From: Streptomyces diastaticus subsp. diastaticus
GTDB taxonomy: Bacteria > Actinomycetota > Actinomycetes > Streptomycetales > Streptomycetaceae
Direction of reading: 5' to 3'
Assembly (NCBI RefSeq): GCF_011170125.1
Contig: NZ_BLLN01000005.1
Location: 744,001 to 808,000, forward strand
Length of the DNA: 64,000 bases
The notes under the pieces are model-generated. The model worked only from the letters and a program-made list of their open reading frames with translations. It made no database searches and was not told the DNA's origin. Positions 26,713 through 35,716 of the stretch are shown piece after piece (the stretch's first letter is position 1; every line of letters begins with the position of its first letter). Made by a program: the position numbers and the translations under genes.

Positions 26713-28931
26713 TGAGAAGGACACGGCGGGGCGGACCCCCGCGCGTGGGCACCGCGCTGATCGCGGCGCTGCTGATGCTGCTGGGGCTGACCGCCCCCGC
26801 CGCGGCCGGCGAGATCGGCGGCGGTGACCCGAGGGCGGCGGCGCAGACGCTCACCTGGACGGCCGGCAACGACATCGACAAGTACCTGTCGGCGCCCGCC
26901 ACCGCGGCCCCGGGGCCGACCACGATCGTCTTCGAGAACAGCGAGGCGACCGGCAACACCACGTCGATGCCGCACACCCTGACGTTCGACACCGGCAACC
27001 CCGACTACAACAGCGACGTCCAGCTCAACATCCTCGCCAACCCCTCGGACGCCAACGGCGGCAAGCACACCGCCGAGGTGGTGCTCACCCCGGGCACCTA
27101 CCGCTACCACTGCACCATCCCGGGCCACGGGCAGATGCAGGGCACCCTCGTGGTGAGCGAGGACGGCGGCGGCGAGGACGACACCACCGCCCCCGAGGTC
27201 ACCGCCTCCGTCGACGGCCAGCAGAACGCCGACGGCGACTACGTCGACAGCGCCACCGTCTCGCTGGACGCGAAGGACGAGGGCTCGGGCGTCGACGCGA
27301 TCGAGTTCGCCCGCGGCGCCGACGGTGCCTGGGAGCCGTACTCGGAGCCGGTCGTGGTGAACGAGGTCGGCGACCACGTGATCCGCTACCGCGCCACCGA
27401 CAAGGCGGGGAACCAGTCGCAGGAGAAGTCCGCCGAGTTCACGGTGGCCAGCCCGGACACCGACGACACCGACCCGCCCGAGACCTCGGCGACCGTCGCC
27501 GGGGACCAGGACGCGGACGGCGCGTACGTCGGCATGGCGACGGTCACCGTGACCGCCTCGGACACCGGCTCGGGCGTCAACACCATCGAGTACGCGCTCG
27601 GCGCGGACGGCGCCTGGCAGGCGTACGACGCACCGGTGATGGTGCACGAGGTGGGCGAGCACCGGTTCCGCTACCGCGCCACCGACAAGGCGGGCAACCG
27701 CTCCGAGCCGCGGACCACCGAGTTCACCGTGGTGGAGCAGCCGGCCGAGGACACCACCGCACCGGAGGTCTCGGCCGCCCTGTCCGGCGACCGCAACTCC
27801 GCCGGGGCCTACCTCGGCAAGGCCACGGTCACGGTGAAGGCGACCGACGAGGAGTCGGGCGTCGAGAAGGCCGAGTACTCGCTCGACGGCGGCCCCTACC
27901 TCACCTACGAGGACCCGGTCGTCGTCGACCGGGTGGGCCGCCACACCTTCGCCTACCGGGCGAGTGACAAGGCGGGCAACACCTCCGAGGCCCGCCAGGT
28001 GTCGTTCTCGGTGATCGGCGGCGACGTGCCGGCTCCGCCGTGCGCGGAGTTCGACGAGCGGGAGACCGTCTTCGTCGGCGACCAGAACAGCGGTGTCCCC
28101 AACCGGATCACGGACAACCGCTGCCGGATCAACGAGCGGATCGAGGACGAGCGTGAGTGGTCCTCGAACGCCCTCTTCCTCAAGCACGTCGAGACGGTGC
28201 TGACCGCGCTCGGCAAGGAAGGCGTCATCGACGACCGGGAGACCCGCCAGATCCGGCAGGCCGCCAAGGCCTCCGGCATCGGCAAGCCCGGCCAGACCGA
28301 GGGCTACCGCAAGCTCTTCGACGGCACCGAGAAGTCCTTCGCCCAGTGGGAGCAGGCCGGCGGCGGCGCCTTCGACCTGAACGAGGACGGCTCCATGACC
28401 AGCTCGACCGAGGTCGAGGGCATGGGCATGCTGTGGTTCCCGGAGCGCAAGTACGACGACTTCTCGCTGAAGCTCCAGTGGCGGGACGACGCGCCGGAGG
28501 GCGGCAACGCCAACGCGGGCGTCTTCGCCCGCTTCCCCCACCCCTACGACCACCCGGAGGAGTCCCGCCCCGAGTGGGTGGCCATCAAGTACGGCCATGA
28601 GCTCCAGATCCTGGACCGCCCCGACGGCGACATCTACAAGTCGGGCTCGGTCTACGGCTTCGACCGGGTCGGCCTCGGCGGCGCCGGGGTGACCCCGAAG
28701 GGCACCTGGAACGACTACGAGATCAAGGTGACCGGCCAGCACTACGAGATCTACCGCAACGGCACCCTGATCAACGAGTTCGACAACACCGGCGGGCAGT
28801 CCTTCAACCCGCCGCGGGACGACGACCCGGGCACCGACGGCCGGCGCTACGCCTCCGGCTACATCGGCCTCCAGGTCCACGGCGTCACCGACGTCATCTC
28901 GTACCGCGACATCCGCATCAAGGAGCTGTGA
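26712..28931 (+). CDS. Secreted cupredoxin, OmpL47-repeat and DUF1080 multidomain protein
   Basis: 739 residues. Signal peptide 1-32. Residues 44-150 form a plastocyanin-like cupredoxin with a full type-1 copper set: H88 (MPHTL), C134 (YHC), H139 (IPGH) and M142. Three repeats of about 90 residues follow (156-248, 251-341, 343-433), each with VxxKDEGSG or similar, a G-Y or AWxxY turn, and YRATDKAGN: the OmpL47-type beta domain. A helical linker with two cysteines (440-520) leads to a DUF1080 concanavalin-like domain (530-738; [38 protein letters not shown]), a family with 3-ketoglycoside hydrolases. Translated in the same operon as the upstream dehydrogenase (1-nt overlap); electron transfer between them is inferred. 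Confidence 0.88.
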   Translation: MRRTRRGGPPRVGTALIAALLMLLGLTAPAAAGEIGGGDPRAAAQTLTWTAGNDIDKYLSAPATAAPGPTTIVFENSEATGNTTSMPHTLTFDTGNPDYNSDVQLNILANPSDANGGKHTAEVVLTPGTYRYHCTIPGHGQMQGTLVVSEDGGGEDDTTAPEVTASVDGQQNADGDYVDSATVSLDAKDEGSGVDAIEFARGADGAWEPYSEPVVVNEVGDHVIRYRATDKAGNQSQEKSAEFTVASPDTDDTDPPETSATVAGDQDADGAYVGMATVTVTASDTGSGVNTIEYALGADGAWQAYDAPVMVHEVGEHRFRYRATDKAGNRSEPRTTEFTVVEQPAEDTTAPEVSAALSGDRNSAGAYLGKATVTVKATDEESGVEKAEYSLDGGPYLTYEDPVVVDRVGRHTFAYRASDKAGNTSEARQVSFSVIGGDVPAPPCAEFDERETVFVGDQNSGVPNRITDNRCRINERIEDEREWSSNALFLKHVETVLTALGKEGVIDDRETRQIRQAAKASGIGKPGQTEGYRKLFDGTEKSFAQWEQAGGGAFDLNEDGSMTSSTEVEGMGMLWFPERKYDDFSLKLQWRDDAPEGGNANAGVFARFPHPYDHPEESRPEWVAIKYGHELQILDRPDGDIYKSGSVYGFDRVGLGGAGVTPKGTWNDYEIKVTGQHYEIYRNGTLINEFDNTGGQSFNPPRDDDPGTDGRRYASGYIGLQVHGVTDVISYRDIRIKEL

Positions 28932-28953
28932 CCTGGTCCCAGCGGGAAACCGG

Positions 28954-28983
28954 GGGCCGTCGGCGCGTGCGCCGGCGGCCCCC
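28954..28983. terminator. Hairpin terminator after the cupredoxin-DUF1080 gene
   Basis: A 14-bp stem with one G-T pair (28954-28967 with 28970-28983). A second GC-rich hairpin with arms CGCCGCCGTG and CACGGCGGCG follows at once. Confidence 0.6.
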
Positions 28984-29109
28984 GCCGCCGTGCGGGGTGG
29001 CTCCCCCCACGGCGGCGTGCGCTGGCGGCGGCCGGGGCGGGCCCTCAGGCTGGGAAGGGTGGGCGCCGGGCCTCCGGTGCCCGTACGGCCGAATCCGAGG
29101 AGCGCCGGT

Positions 29110-29382
29110 ATGAAGCAGAACGACCCCGCGTACGGCCCCGTCGTCTTCCGTGACAAGTCGGCCGGGTACGCCTTCCTGACCCGCTCGACGGCGACCAGCG
29201 ACCGGACGATCGACTGGGACGACGGCAACACCTATCCGGTGATCGACGTGGAGATCTCCTCCGAGAGCCACCCCTTCTACACCGGCAAGGCCCGCACGGT
29301 GGACACGGAGGGCCGCGTCGCCCAGTTCGAGCGGCGCTACGGCCGGGCGGACGGGTCGGCGCCGCAGGGGCCGGGAGCGTAG
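29110..29382 (+). CDS. rpmE2: Type B ribosomal protein L31 (zinc-independent paralogue)
   Basis: 90-residue L31 of the type B class: [20 protein letters not shown] at the N-terminus, [19 protein letters not shown] in the middle and [12 protein letters not shown] at the end. The CXXC zinc ligands of type A L31 are absent, so it can replace RpmE on the ribosome when zinc is short. GAGGAG lies 9 nt before the ATG. Such genes are normally repressed by Zur together with other zinc-free paralogues; here it stands alone and I see no clear Zur box between it and the upstream terminators. Confidence 0.93.
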   Translation: MKQNDPAYGPVVFRDKSAGYAFLTRSTATSDRTIDWDDGNTYPVIDVEISSESHPFYTGKARTVDTEGRVAQFERRYGRADGSAPQGPGA

Positions 29383-29427
29383 GCGTACGCGCCGGGGGCG
29401 GGCCGGAGCCGCGCGCCCCGGCCCGCC

Positions 29428-30468
29428 TCAGCCGGCGGCCTCGCCATCGGGCTCGTCGCGGTCGCGGCGGGCCCGGCTGGGCTGCACGCGGCGGGGCTCG
29501 CCGGGCATCTTGGGGTGATCGGGCGGGTAGGGCAGATCCTCCAGGCCGTGTTCGCGGGCGTCGCGGGCGGCCAGCTCCAGGAGCGGGTCGAGGCGGTAGG
29601 CGTGGTCGTCGATGTCGGCGTGCACGTCACCGAGGGCGGCGTAGCGGTCCTGCATGGTGAGCAGGTCGAAGTCGCGGGGGTCGGCGTCGCCGAGCTCGTC
29701 CCAGCGCAGCGGGGCGGAGACGGGGGCGTGCGGCTTGCCGCGGACGGAGTAGGCGCCGGCGATGGTGCGGTCCCGGGCGGTCTGGTTGTAGTCCACGAAG
29801 ATGCGCTCGCCGCGCTCCTCCTTCCACCAGGCGGTGGTGACCGCCTCGGGCATACGGCGCTCGATCTCGCGGGCCAGCGCGATGGCGGCCCGGCGCACCT
29901 CCACGAACGGCTCGACCGGCTCGATCGGGATGAAGACGTGCAGGCCGCGCCCGCCGGAGGTCTTGGGCCAGCCGCACATGCCGTACTCCTCGAGGATCTC
30001 GCGGAGCGTGCGGGCGGCGGCGACGGCGTCGCGGAAGTCCGTGCCCGGCTGCGGGTCGAGGTCGACGCGCAGCTCGTCGGGGTGCTCGGTGTCGGGAGCG
30101 CGCACCGGCCAGGGGTGGAAGGTGAGGCAGCCGAGGTTGACGGCCCACAGGAGGGCGGCCGGGGACTCGGGGCAGATCTCGTCGGCGTGGCGGCCGCTGG
30201 GGAAGGAGATGCGGGCGGTGTCGAGCCAGGCGGGCTTGTTCTTCGGTGCGCGCTTCTGGTAGAAGAACTCGCCGTCCACGCCGTCGGGGAACCGCTGGAG
30301 GGTGGTGGGCCTGCGGCGCAGGGCCCGCGTGGCACCGTCCTGGACGGCGAGGAAGTACCGCGCCACGTCCAGCTTGGTGAAGCCGCGCTCGGGGAACCAC
30401 ACCTTGTCCGGGTTGGAGAGCCGCACCGTGTGGCCGCCGACCTCGAGTTGCACCGCTTCCGATCCCAT
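29428..30468 (-). CDS. Stand-alone LigD-type NHEJ polymerase/primase
   Basis: 346-residue archaeo-eukaryotic primase-type polymerase equal to the polymerase domain of LigD, which fills gaps and adds ribonucleotides at double-strand breaks during non-homologous end joining. Visible are the N-terminal VRLSNPDKVWFPERGFTKLD, the metal-binding DLDPQPG (about residue 136), SGGRGLHVFIPIEP, and VDYNQTARDRTIAGAYSVRG. Neither ligase nor phosphoesterase domain is fused, as usual in Streptomyces. The ATG is 6 nt from a TACGGT -10 and is likely leaderless. Divergent from ligC, 53 bp apart. No ku gene in the window. Confidence 0.93.
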   Translation of the reverse strand: MGSEAVQLEVGGHTVRLSNPDKVWFPERGFTKLDVARYFLAVQDGATRALRRRPTTLQRFPDGVDGEFFYQKRAPKNKPAWLDTARISFPSGRHADEICPESPAALLWAVNLGCLTFHPWPVRAPDTEHPDELRVDLDPQPGTDFRDAVAAARTLREILEEYGMCGWPKTSGGRGLHVFIPIEPVEPFVEVRRAAIALAREIERRMPEAVTTAWWKEERGERIFVDYNQTARDRTIAGAYSVRGKPHAPVSAPLRWDELGDADPRDFDLLTMQDRYAALGDVHADIDDHAYRLDPLLELAARDAREHGLEDLPYPPDHPKMPGEPRRVQPSRARRDRDEPDGEAAG

Positions 30469-30474
30469 GCGGCC

Positions 30475-30480
30475 ACCGTA
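30475..30480 (-). promoter_or_regulatory. Predicted leaderless promoter -10 (TACGGT) of the LigD-type polymerase gene
   Basis: TACGGT on the minus strand, then 6 nt, then ATG. Confidence 0.4.
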
Positions 30481-30509
30481 GGCCGCCAGCGAATATGCCG
30501 CATATCGGG

Positions 30510-30515
30510 CAGACT
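30510..30515 (+). promoter_or_regulatory. ligC: Predicted leaderless promoter -10 (CAGACT) of ligC
   Basis: CAGACT, then 6 nt, then ATG; no ribosome binding site in the 53-bp divergent spacer. Confidence 0.4.
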
Positions 30516-30521
30516 CGGGGT

Positions 30522-31589
30522 ATGGACCTGCCGGTGATGCCCCCCGTGAAGCCGATGCTCGCCAAGTCCGTGACGCGGATTCCGCCGGGGATGCAGTACG
30601 AGGCGAAGTGGGACGGCTTCCGGGCCCTGGTCTTCCGGGACGGGCCGGAGCTGGAGCTCGGCAGCCGTACCGGCAAGACGCTCACCCGCTACTTCCCGGA
30701 GCTGGTGGCGGCACTGCTGGAGCGGCTGCCGCGGCGGTGCGTGGTGGACGGCGAGATCGTGATGGCGCGGGAGGGACGCCTCGACTTCGAGCTGCTCTCC
30801 GAGCGCATCCACCCGGCCGCCTCCCGGGTGCGGATGCTGGCGGAACGGAACCCGGCCTCCTTGGTCGCCTTCGACCTGCTGGCCCTCGGCGACGACAACC
30901 TGACGGCCCGGCCCCTCACCGAGCGGCGGGCGCTGCTGGAGGAGGAGCTGGGCGAGGCGGGCCCGCCGCTGCACGTGGCCCCGGCGACCCGCGACGCGGA
31001 GCTGGCGGAGCGGTGGTTCGACCAGTTCGAGGGGGCCGGGCTCGACGGGGTGGTGGCCAAACCGCTGAACCTCGGGTACCGGCCGAACGAGCGGGTCATG
31101 TACAAGATCAAGCACGGCCGCACCGCCGACTGCGTGGTGGCCGGGTACCGCACCCACCGGGGCGGCACCGGCGTCGGTTCGCTGCTGCTGGGCCTCTACG
31201 ACGACGCGGGCACGCTCCAGCACGTCGGCGTCTGCGCCGCCTTCACCGCACGGCGGCGCACCGAGCTGATCGCCGAACTGGAGCCGCTGCGTCTCGCATC
31301 CGTCGCCGACCACCCGTGGGCGGCCTGGGGTGAGGCGGCCGCCCACGAGCAGGCCCGGCTGCCCGGCGCGCCGAGCCGCTGGTCGGGGACGAAGGACCTG
31401 TCCTGGGTACCGCTCCGCCCGGAGCGGGTCTGCGAGGTCGGCTACGACCACATGGAGGGCACCCGGTTCCGCCACACCACCCAGTTCAAGCGGTGGCGGC
31501 CGGACCGGACCCCGGAGAGCTGCACGTACGCCCAGCTCGCGGAGCCGGTCCGGTACGACCTCGGGGCCGTGCTCGGCGAGGAGGGCTGA
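30522..31589 (+). CDS. ligC: ATP-dependent DNA ligase, LigC type
   Basis: 355-residue ATP-dependent ligase. The nucleotidyl-accepting lysine is K29 in MQYEAKWDGFRAL (motif I); further motifs are LGSRTGKTLTRYFPEL, CVVDGEIVM (motif III), SLVAFDLLALG, GLDGVVAKPLNLGY (motif IV) and VMYKIKHGRTADCVVAGYR (motif V). The C-terminal OB domain ends with RFRHTTQFKRWRPDRTPESC. It seals breaks in repair, as a backup to NAD-dependent LigA. Divergent with the LigD-type polymerase, together a minimal gap-filling and joining pair. Confidence 0.93.
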   Translation: MDLPVMPPVKPMLAKSVTRIPPGMQYEAKWDGFRALVFRDGPELELGSRTGKTLTRYFPELVAALLERLPRRCVVDGEIVMAREGRLDFELLSERIHPAASRVRMLAERNPASLVAFDLLALGDDNLTARPLTERRALLEEELGEAGPPLHVAPATRDAELAERWFDQFEGAGLDGVVAKPLNLGYRPNERVMYKIKHGRTADCVVAGYRTHRGGTGVGSLLLGLYDDAGTLQHVGVCAAFTARRRTELIAELEPLRLASVADHPWAAWGEAAAHEQARLPGAPSRWSGTKDLSWVPLRPERVCEVGYDHMEGTRFRHTTQFKRWRPDRTPESCTYAQLAEPVRYDLGAVLGEEG

Positions 31590-31606
31590 CCGGACGGGGC
31601 CGCCCG

Positions 31607-32662
31607 TCAGCCGAGGCCCAGTTCGCGGCCCTCGCCGAGCGGGGCGAAGGCGGCGGCCACCGCCTCGTCGGTGACGGCGTCCAGCGTCGCGGGCAGCCAC
31701 GCCGGCGCCCGGTCCTTGTCGACCACCTGGGCGCGGACGCCCTCGGCGAGGTCGGGCCAGGTCAGCGCGTGCGCGGAGACGCGGTACTCCTGGTCCAGCA
31801 CCGCTTCGAGACCGGGCAGCGCGCGGGCTCTGCGCACGGCGGCGAGGGCCGTCTTCAGGGCGAGCGGGGAGCGGCCCCGGACCGTCTCGGCGGTCTCCTT
31901 GGCGGCCGGTTCGCCCGAGGCGTCGAGCCGCTCCAGCGCCTCCTCGACGGTGGGCGCGGACCAGCAGGCGTCGATCCAGTCGCGCTGGGCGGCGAGTTCC
32001 CCCTCGGGCGCGGGGTGCGCGAGGCGGGCGACGGTGGCCGCGGCGTCCTCGCCGGCCGGAGCCTGCGCCAGTGCCTCGACCAGGCCGGGGAGTCCGGCGA
32101 CCGGGAGGTAGTGGTCGGCGAGGCCGCAGTGCAGCGCGTCACCAGCACCGACGGGCCGTCCGGTGAGGGCGAGGTGGGTGCCGAGTTCGCCGGGGGCGCG
32201 GGAGAGCAGGTACGTGCCGCCGACGTCCGGCACGAACCCGATCCCGGTCTCGGGCATGGCCACCAGCGACCGCTCGGTGACGACACGGACGCCGCCGTGG
32301 GCGGAGATGCCGACGCCGCCGCCCATGACGATGCCGTCCATCAGGGCGACGTACGGTTTCGGGTAGCGGGCGATCCGGGCGTTGAGCCGGTACTCGTCGC
32401 GCCAGAAGGCGAGCGGCGCCTCCAGCTCGCCGCGCAGGGCGTCCTCCCGGATGGCCCGGACGTCCCCGCCCGCGCACAGGCCCCGCTCCCCCGCGCCCTC
32501 CATGACGACGGTGGTGACGGCCGGGTCGTGCTCCCAGGCGTCCAGGGCCCCGGCGATCCGGTCCACCATGGCGTGGTTGAGGGCGTTGAGCGCACGCGGC
32601 CGGTTCAGCGTGATCCGTCCGACCCGCCCCTCCACCCGCACGCGTACCGCTTCCTCGGTCAT
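31607..32662 (-). CDS. 3-hydroxyisobutyryl-CoA hydrolase (crotonase family)
   Basis: 351-residue crotonase-fold protein of the HIBYL-CoA hydrolase group, which releases 3-hydroxyisobutyrate in valine breakdown. The oxyanion-hole glycines are in CAGGDVRAI and VMGGGVGIS, and the catalytic acids are Glu138 and Asp146 in MPETGIGFVPDVGGTYLLSR. The longer C-terminal region (about 230-351), absent from plain enoyl-CoA hydratases, is present. ATG preceded by GGGAGAGGGG. Convergent with ligC, only 17 bp between stops. A plain enoyl-CoA hydratase is less likely because of the length and acidic pair. Confidence 0.9.
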   Translation of the reverse strand: MTEEAVRVRVEGRVGRITLNRPRALNALNHAMVDRIAGALDAWEHDPAVTTVVMEGAGERGLCAGGDVRAIREDALRGELEAPLAFWRDEYRLNARIARYPKPYVALMDGIVMGGGVGISAHGGVRVVTERSLVAMPETGIGFVPDVGGTYLLSRAPGELGTHLALTGRPVGAGDALHCGLADHYLPVAGLPGLVEALAQAPAGEDAAATVARLAHPAPEGELAAQRDWIDACWSAPTVEEALERLDASGEPAAKETAETVRGRSPLALKTALAAVRRARALPGLEAVLDQEYRVSAHALTWPDLAEGVRAQVVDKDRAPAWLPATLDAVTDEAVAAAFAPLGEGRELGLG

Positions 32663-32792
32663 CGCCGTCCCCTCTCCCGCTGAGCAGTGATCGACTCCAG
32701 CCTAGGCGTTCGAGTCCTCGGACAGAAGTGCCGGTCAGAGATGGTGCACGGGGCGCCGGGCGGGAGCGCCGGCGGGGCAGGGCGGTGCGGGC

Positions 32793-35453
32793 TCACCCGA
32801 GCCCCCGGCCCTCCCGCAGCACCGCGCGGGCCCGGGCGGCCAACGCGTCGGCACCGCAAGCCCGGGCCAGGGCCAGACCCCGGGTCAGTTCCCGGGCGTC
32901 GCGTGCCGCGATCCCGTAGGCGACTCTCGCCTCGGCGTGCTCGTAGGCGCCGGGGGAGGATTCCAGGTACGCCACCGAGCGGGCCAGCAGGCTGGTCGCG
33001 CGCGGGCCCGTCTCCAGGGCGGCGGCGCAGCGCAGCGCCTCCCCTATGGCGGTGTCGGTGCCGAAGCGTTCGGCCTGGCGGCGTGCGTCGGCGGCCAGTT
33101 CCCTCGCGCGGCGCGGGTCGCGCGGGCCGACGGCGCGGGCGAGGAGGAGCTGCCAGGGAGCGAGGACGGTGTTGTAGCGGTCGGTCTCGGCGGCGGCGTG
33201 CGAGGCGGCCTCCAGTTCCTCGATCGCCTCCTTGGTACGGCCCTGCGCGAGGAGCAGCCTGCCGCGGACCGACTGGGCGTCGGGCAGGATCAGGGTGGAG
33301 GGGTAGGGCGGGCCGAAGTGGTAGCGCTCGGCGACCTCCTGGGCCTTGCCGAGGTGGCCGCGGCAGAGCAGCGTGTCGATGAGCATGCAGGCGGCGTCCC
33401 AGTGCATGGGCAGCTCCTCGCCGACGCGGTCGGCGAGTCTGAGGCTCTCACGCAGGAACCCCTCCGCCTCGACCAGCCGGCCGCGCCGGCGGTGGACGTA
33501 GCCGACGAAGGCGTGGGCGATGGCGAGGTGGCCGCCGCTCCAGCCGGAGATCTCGTAGATGCGCAGGGCCTCGCCGAAGAGCGCCTCGGCGCGGTCGAGG
33601 CGGTCGGCGAAGAGGTAGCTGCCGCCGAGCATGATGAGGAGTTCGAAGCTCCACTCGGTGTCGGTCCAGCCGAGTCCCGGCGCGAGGCGGCCGTTGACGA
33701 GGGCGCGGTCGCAGAGTTCCACGACGAGTTCGGCGTTCTCGCCGCGCGTCATGGCGTCGAAGGCGCGCAGGATCAGCAGGGCGCGCTCGGAGTTGTCGCG
33801 CCCGGTGAGCGGCTGGGCGATCTCGCGCAGCACGCGGGAGCGTTCGAGGGCGTCGGCCTCGCCGGTGTGGATGCCCTCCCACATGTAGTGGACGGCCTGG
33901 AGGCGCAGCCGGTCGGGGCCCGGCTCCAGCCGGGCGGCCTCGCGCTCGATGGTCTGCACGGCCTCGCTGACGTGGCCGAGGTGGACGAGGGCCTGCGAGA
34001 GACGGCAGACCGCGTCGATGCGGGCACCGGGTTCGAGGCCGTCCATGGCGAGGGCCGCACGCAGGTGGGCGACGGTGCCGTTGGGTGAGGTGAGCAGGGC
34101 GGCACAGCCGAGTTCGTAGAGCACGGTGGCGTGCGTCTCGGGCAGCGGGGGTTCGGCCAGGGCCCGGTCCAGGCAGCGGTAGGCGGCCTCGGGCGCGCCG
34201 ACGGCGAGGTGTTCGCGGGCGGCCCGGCGCAGTTGCTCGACGATCTCGGGGTCGTCGTCGGGATGGACCTCCAGCAGGTGGCGGGAGGCTTCGGCGGCGC
34301 TGCGGCCGGAGCGGGTGACGGCCCAGGCGGCCTGGCCGTGCAGGGCGGTGCGGGCGGCCGCGGGTACGGAGCGGTAGACGGCGGTGGCGATCAGCGGGTG
34401 GGCGAATTCGAGGGCGTCGTCCTCGCCGCTGAGGATGCGGGCCTCCCGCAGGACGCGGGCGCAGTGGGCGGCGGATTCGGCGCTGAGCCCGGTGAGTTCG
34501 TCGGCGAGCCGCAGGGTGATGTTGGTGCCGAGGACGGCGGCGGACCAGGCGAGGCGGGTGGCCTCGGTGCCGAGCCCTTCGAGGGTGGCCACCAGCCCGC
34601 GGCCGCGCGCCTTGGCGTTGAGGTCGCGCAGCGCGGCGGCGTTCGACTCGACCGGCTCCGTCCCGGCGCCGCGGACCTTGGCGAGGAGTTCGACGGTCTC
34701 GTACGGGTTGCCGCCGGTGACCGCCCAGACCTCGCGGCAGAACGGGTCGTCGGCCTCGGGCCCGAGCGTGGCGCGGGTCAGTCCGGCGGTGGCGTCGGGG
34801 GTGAAGGCGGTGAGGGTGGCGAGGCTGGTGCCGGGGCGCGCGGCCCGGCCGACGGTTCTCAGATGGCGGGCGCTCTCGCCGGTGGCCTCGTCGTCCCGGT
34901 GGGCGACGACGAGCAGGACGGGCAGTTCGTCGAGGTGCTGGGCGAAGCCGGCGAGCCAGCGCAGGGACTCCTGGTCGGCCCAGTGGGCGTCGTCGATGAC
35001 GAGGACCAGCGGCCAGTGCAGGGTGACCAGGCGGCTGACGGCGGCGACCAGCCCGTCGACGACGCCCTGCGGGTCGGCCTGGCGGCCGCCGGGCCGGGCG
35101 ATCCCGAGGGCGGGGCCGGCGATGTCGTACCAGTCGCCGAGGTACTCGCGGGCCTCGGCGGCGCTGAGGGAGACCAGGGCGGGCTGGAGCAGCTGGCGGA
35201 CGACGTGGAAGGGGACGGAGGTGACGGTCTCGCCGCCGCGGGCCGTCCAGACGGTGCAGCGGCCGGAGGCTATGCGCCGGACCTGGCGGAGCACGGCCGT
35301 CTTGCCGATGCCCGCCTCGCCGGTGAAGACGAGCAGGCCGCCGGTGCTGCTCCCCTCGCAGAGCGCGTCGACCGCGCCGGTGACGGCGGCGAGTTCCGCG
35401 TCCCGTTCCCAGAGCGGTCCGGACGGTACGGCCTCCGCGTGCTCCGGTGCCAT
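32793..35453 (-). CDS. LAL-like AAA/STAND ATPase lacking the LuxR DNA-binding domain
   Basis: 886 residues. N-terminal ATPase: Walker A GEAGIGKT (45-52), Walker B LVLVIDDAHWAD (near 160), sensor-type VWAVTGGNPYETVELL. Residues about 400-870 are helical tetratricopeptide-like repeats. This is the layout of large LuxR-type (LAL/MalT-like) regulators, but the protein stops at ARARAVLREGRGLG, just where the linker to a LuxR helix-turn-helix normally begins. No LuxR-like sequence follows in any frame before 32700. ATG with GGAGGAG 5 nt upstream. It may be a truncated regulator or a signalling ATPase working through protein contacts. Confidence 0.85.
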   Translation of the reverse strand: MAPEHAEAVPSGPLWERDAELAAVTGAVDALCEGSSTGGLLVFTGEAGIGKTAVLRQVRRIASGRCTVWTARGGETVTSVPFHVVRQLLQPALVSLSAAEAREYLGDWYDIAGPALGIARPGGRQADPQGVVDGLVAAVSRLVTLHWPLVLVIDDAHWADQESLRWLAGFAQHLDELPVLLVVAHRDDEATGESARHLRTVGRAARPGTSLATLTAFTPDATAGLTRATLGPEADDPFCREVWAVTGGNPYETVELLAKVRGAGTEPVESNAAALRDLNAKARGRGLVATLEGLGTEATRLAWSAAVLGTNITLRLADELTGLSAESAAHCARVLREARILSGEDDALEFAHPLIATAVYRSVPAAARTALHGQAAWAVTRSGRSAAEASRHLLEVHPDDDPEIVEQLRRAAREHLAVGAPEAAYRCLDRALAEPPLPETHATVLYELGCAALLTSPNGTVAHLRAALAMDGLEPGARIDAVCRLSQALVHLGHVSEAVQTIEREAARLEPGPDRLRLQAVHYMWEGIHTGEADALERSRVLREIAQPLTGRDNSERALLILRAFDAMTRGENAELVVELCDRALVNGRLAPGLGWTDTEWSFELLIMLGGSYLFADRLDRAEALFGEALRIYEISGWSGGHLAIAHAFVGYVHRRRGRLVEAEGFLRESLRLADRVGEELPMHWDAACMLIDTLLCRGHLGKAQEVAERYHFGPPYPSTLILPDAQSVRGRLLLAQGRTKEAIEELEAASHAAAETDRYNTVLAPWQLLLARAVGPRDPRRARELAADARRQAERFGTDTAIGEALRCAAALETGPRATSLLARSVAYLESSPGAYEHAEARVAYGIAARDARELTRGLALARACGADALAARARAVLREGRGLG

Positions 35454-35703
35454 GCCGCTCCTCCCCGTCAGATCGCGGTCCGGCGCCCGGACCTGGCTGC
35501 ACTGCGGCTCCGAGCGTAGCCAACAGGGGCGTTCCGCGGTGCACACTCCGTGCGTTCCCTGGTGCGCGGGGTGAGAATCACGGGGGGACGAGCGGGGAGA
35601 TACGCCGGATTGCGGACACCCGGTCGACGCCCGACGGTGGAAGTGCCGTCGTGGCGCCCGCTTCTCGGCCCGCCCCTCTCATGACTCCCTCACTCGGGGC
35701 TCA

Positions 35704-35709
35704 TACTGT
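35704..35709 (+). promoter_or_regulatory. Predicted leaderless promoter -10 (TACTGT)
   Basis: TACTGT, 7 nt, then the ATG of the DUF2510 gene at 35717. Confidence 0.45.
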
Positions 35710-35716
35710 GGCGCCC

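Noticed and set aside
27181..28020. Tandem repeats as a CRISPR or satellite array
   Set aside because: They are three diverged protein repeats of about 270 bp in a coding frame, not short identical DNA repeats with spacers.
31607..32662. Simple enoyl-CoA hydratase for the gene after ligC
   Set aside because: Length of 351 and the Glu138/Asp146 pair fit 3-hydroxyisobutyryl-CoA hydrolase better.
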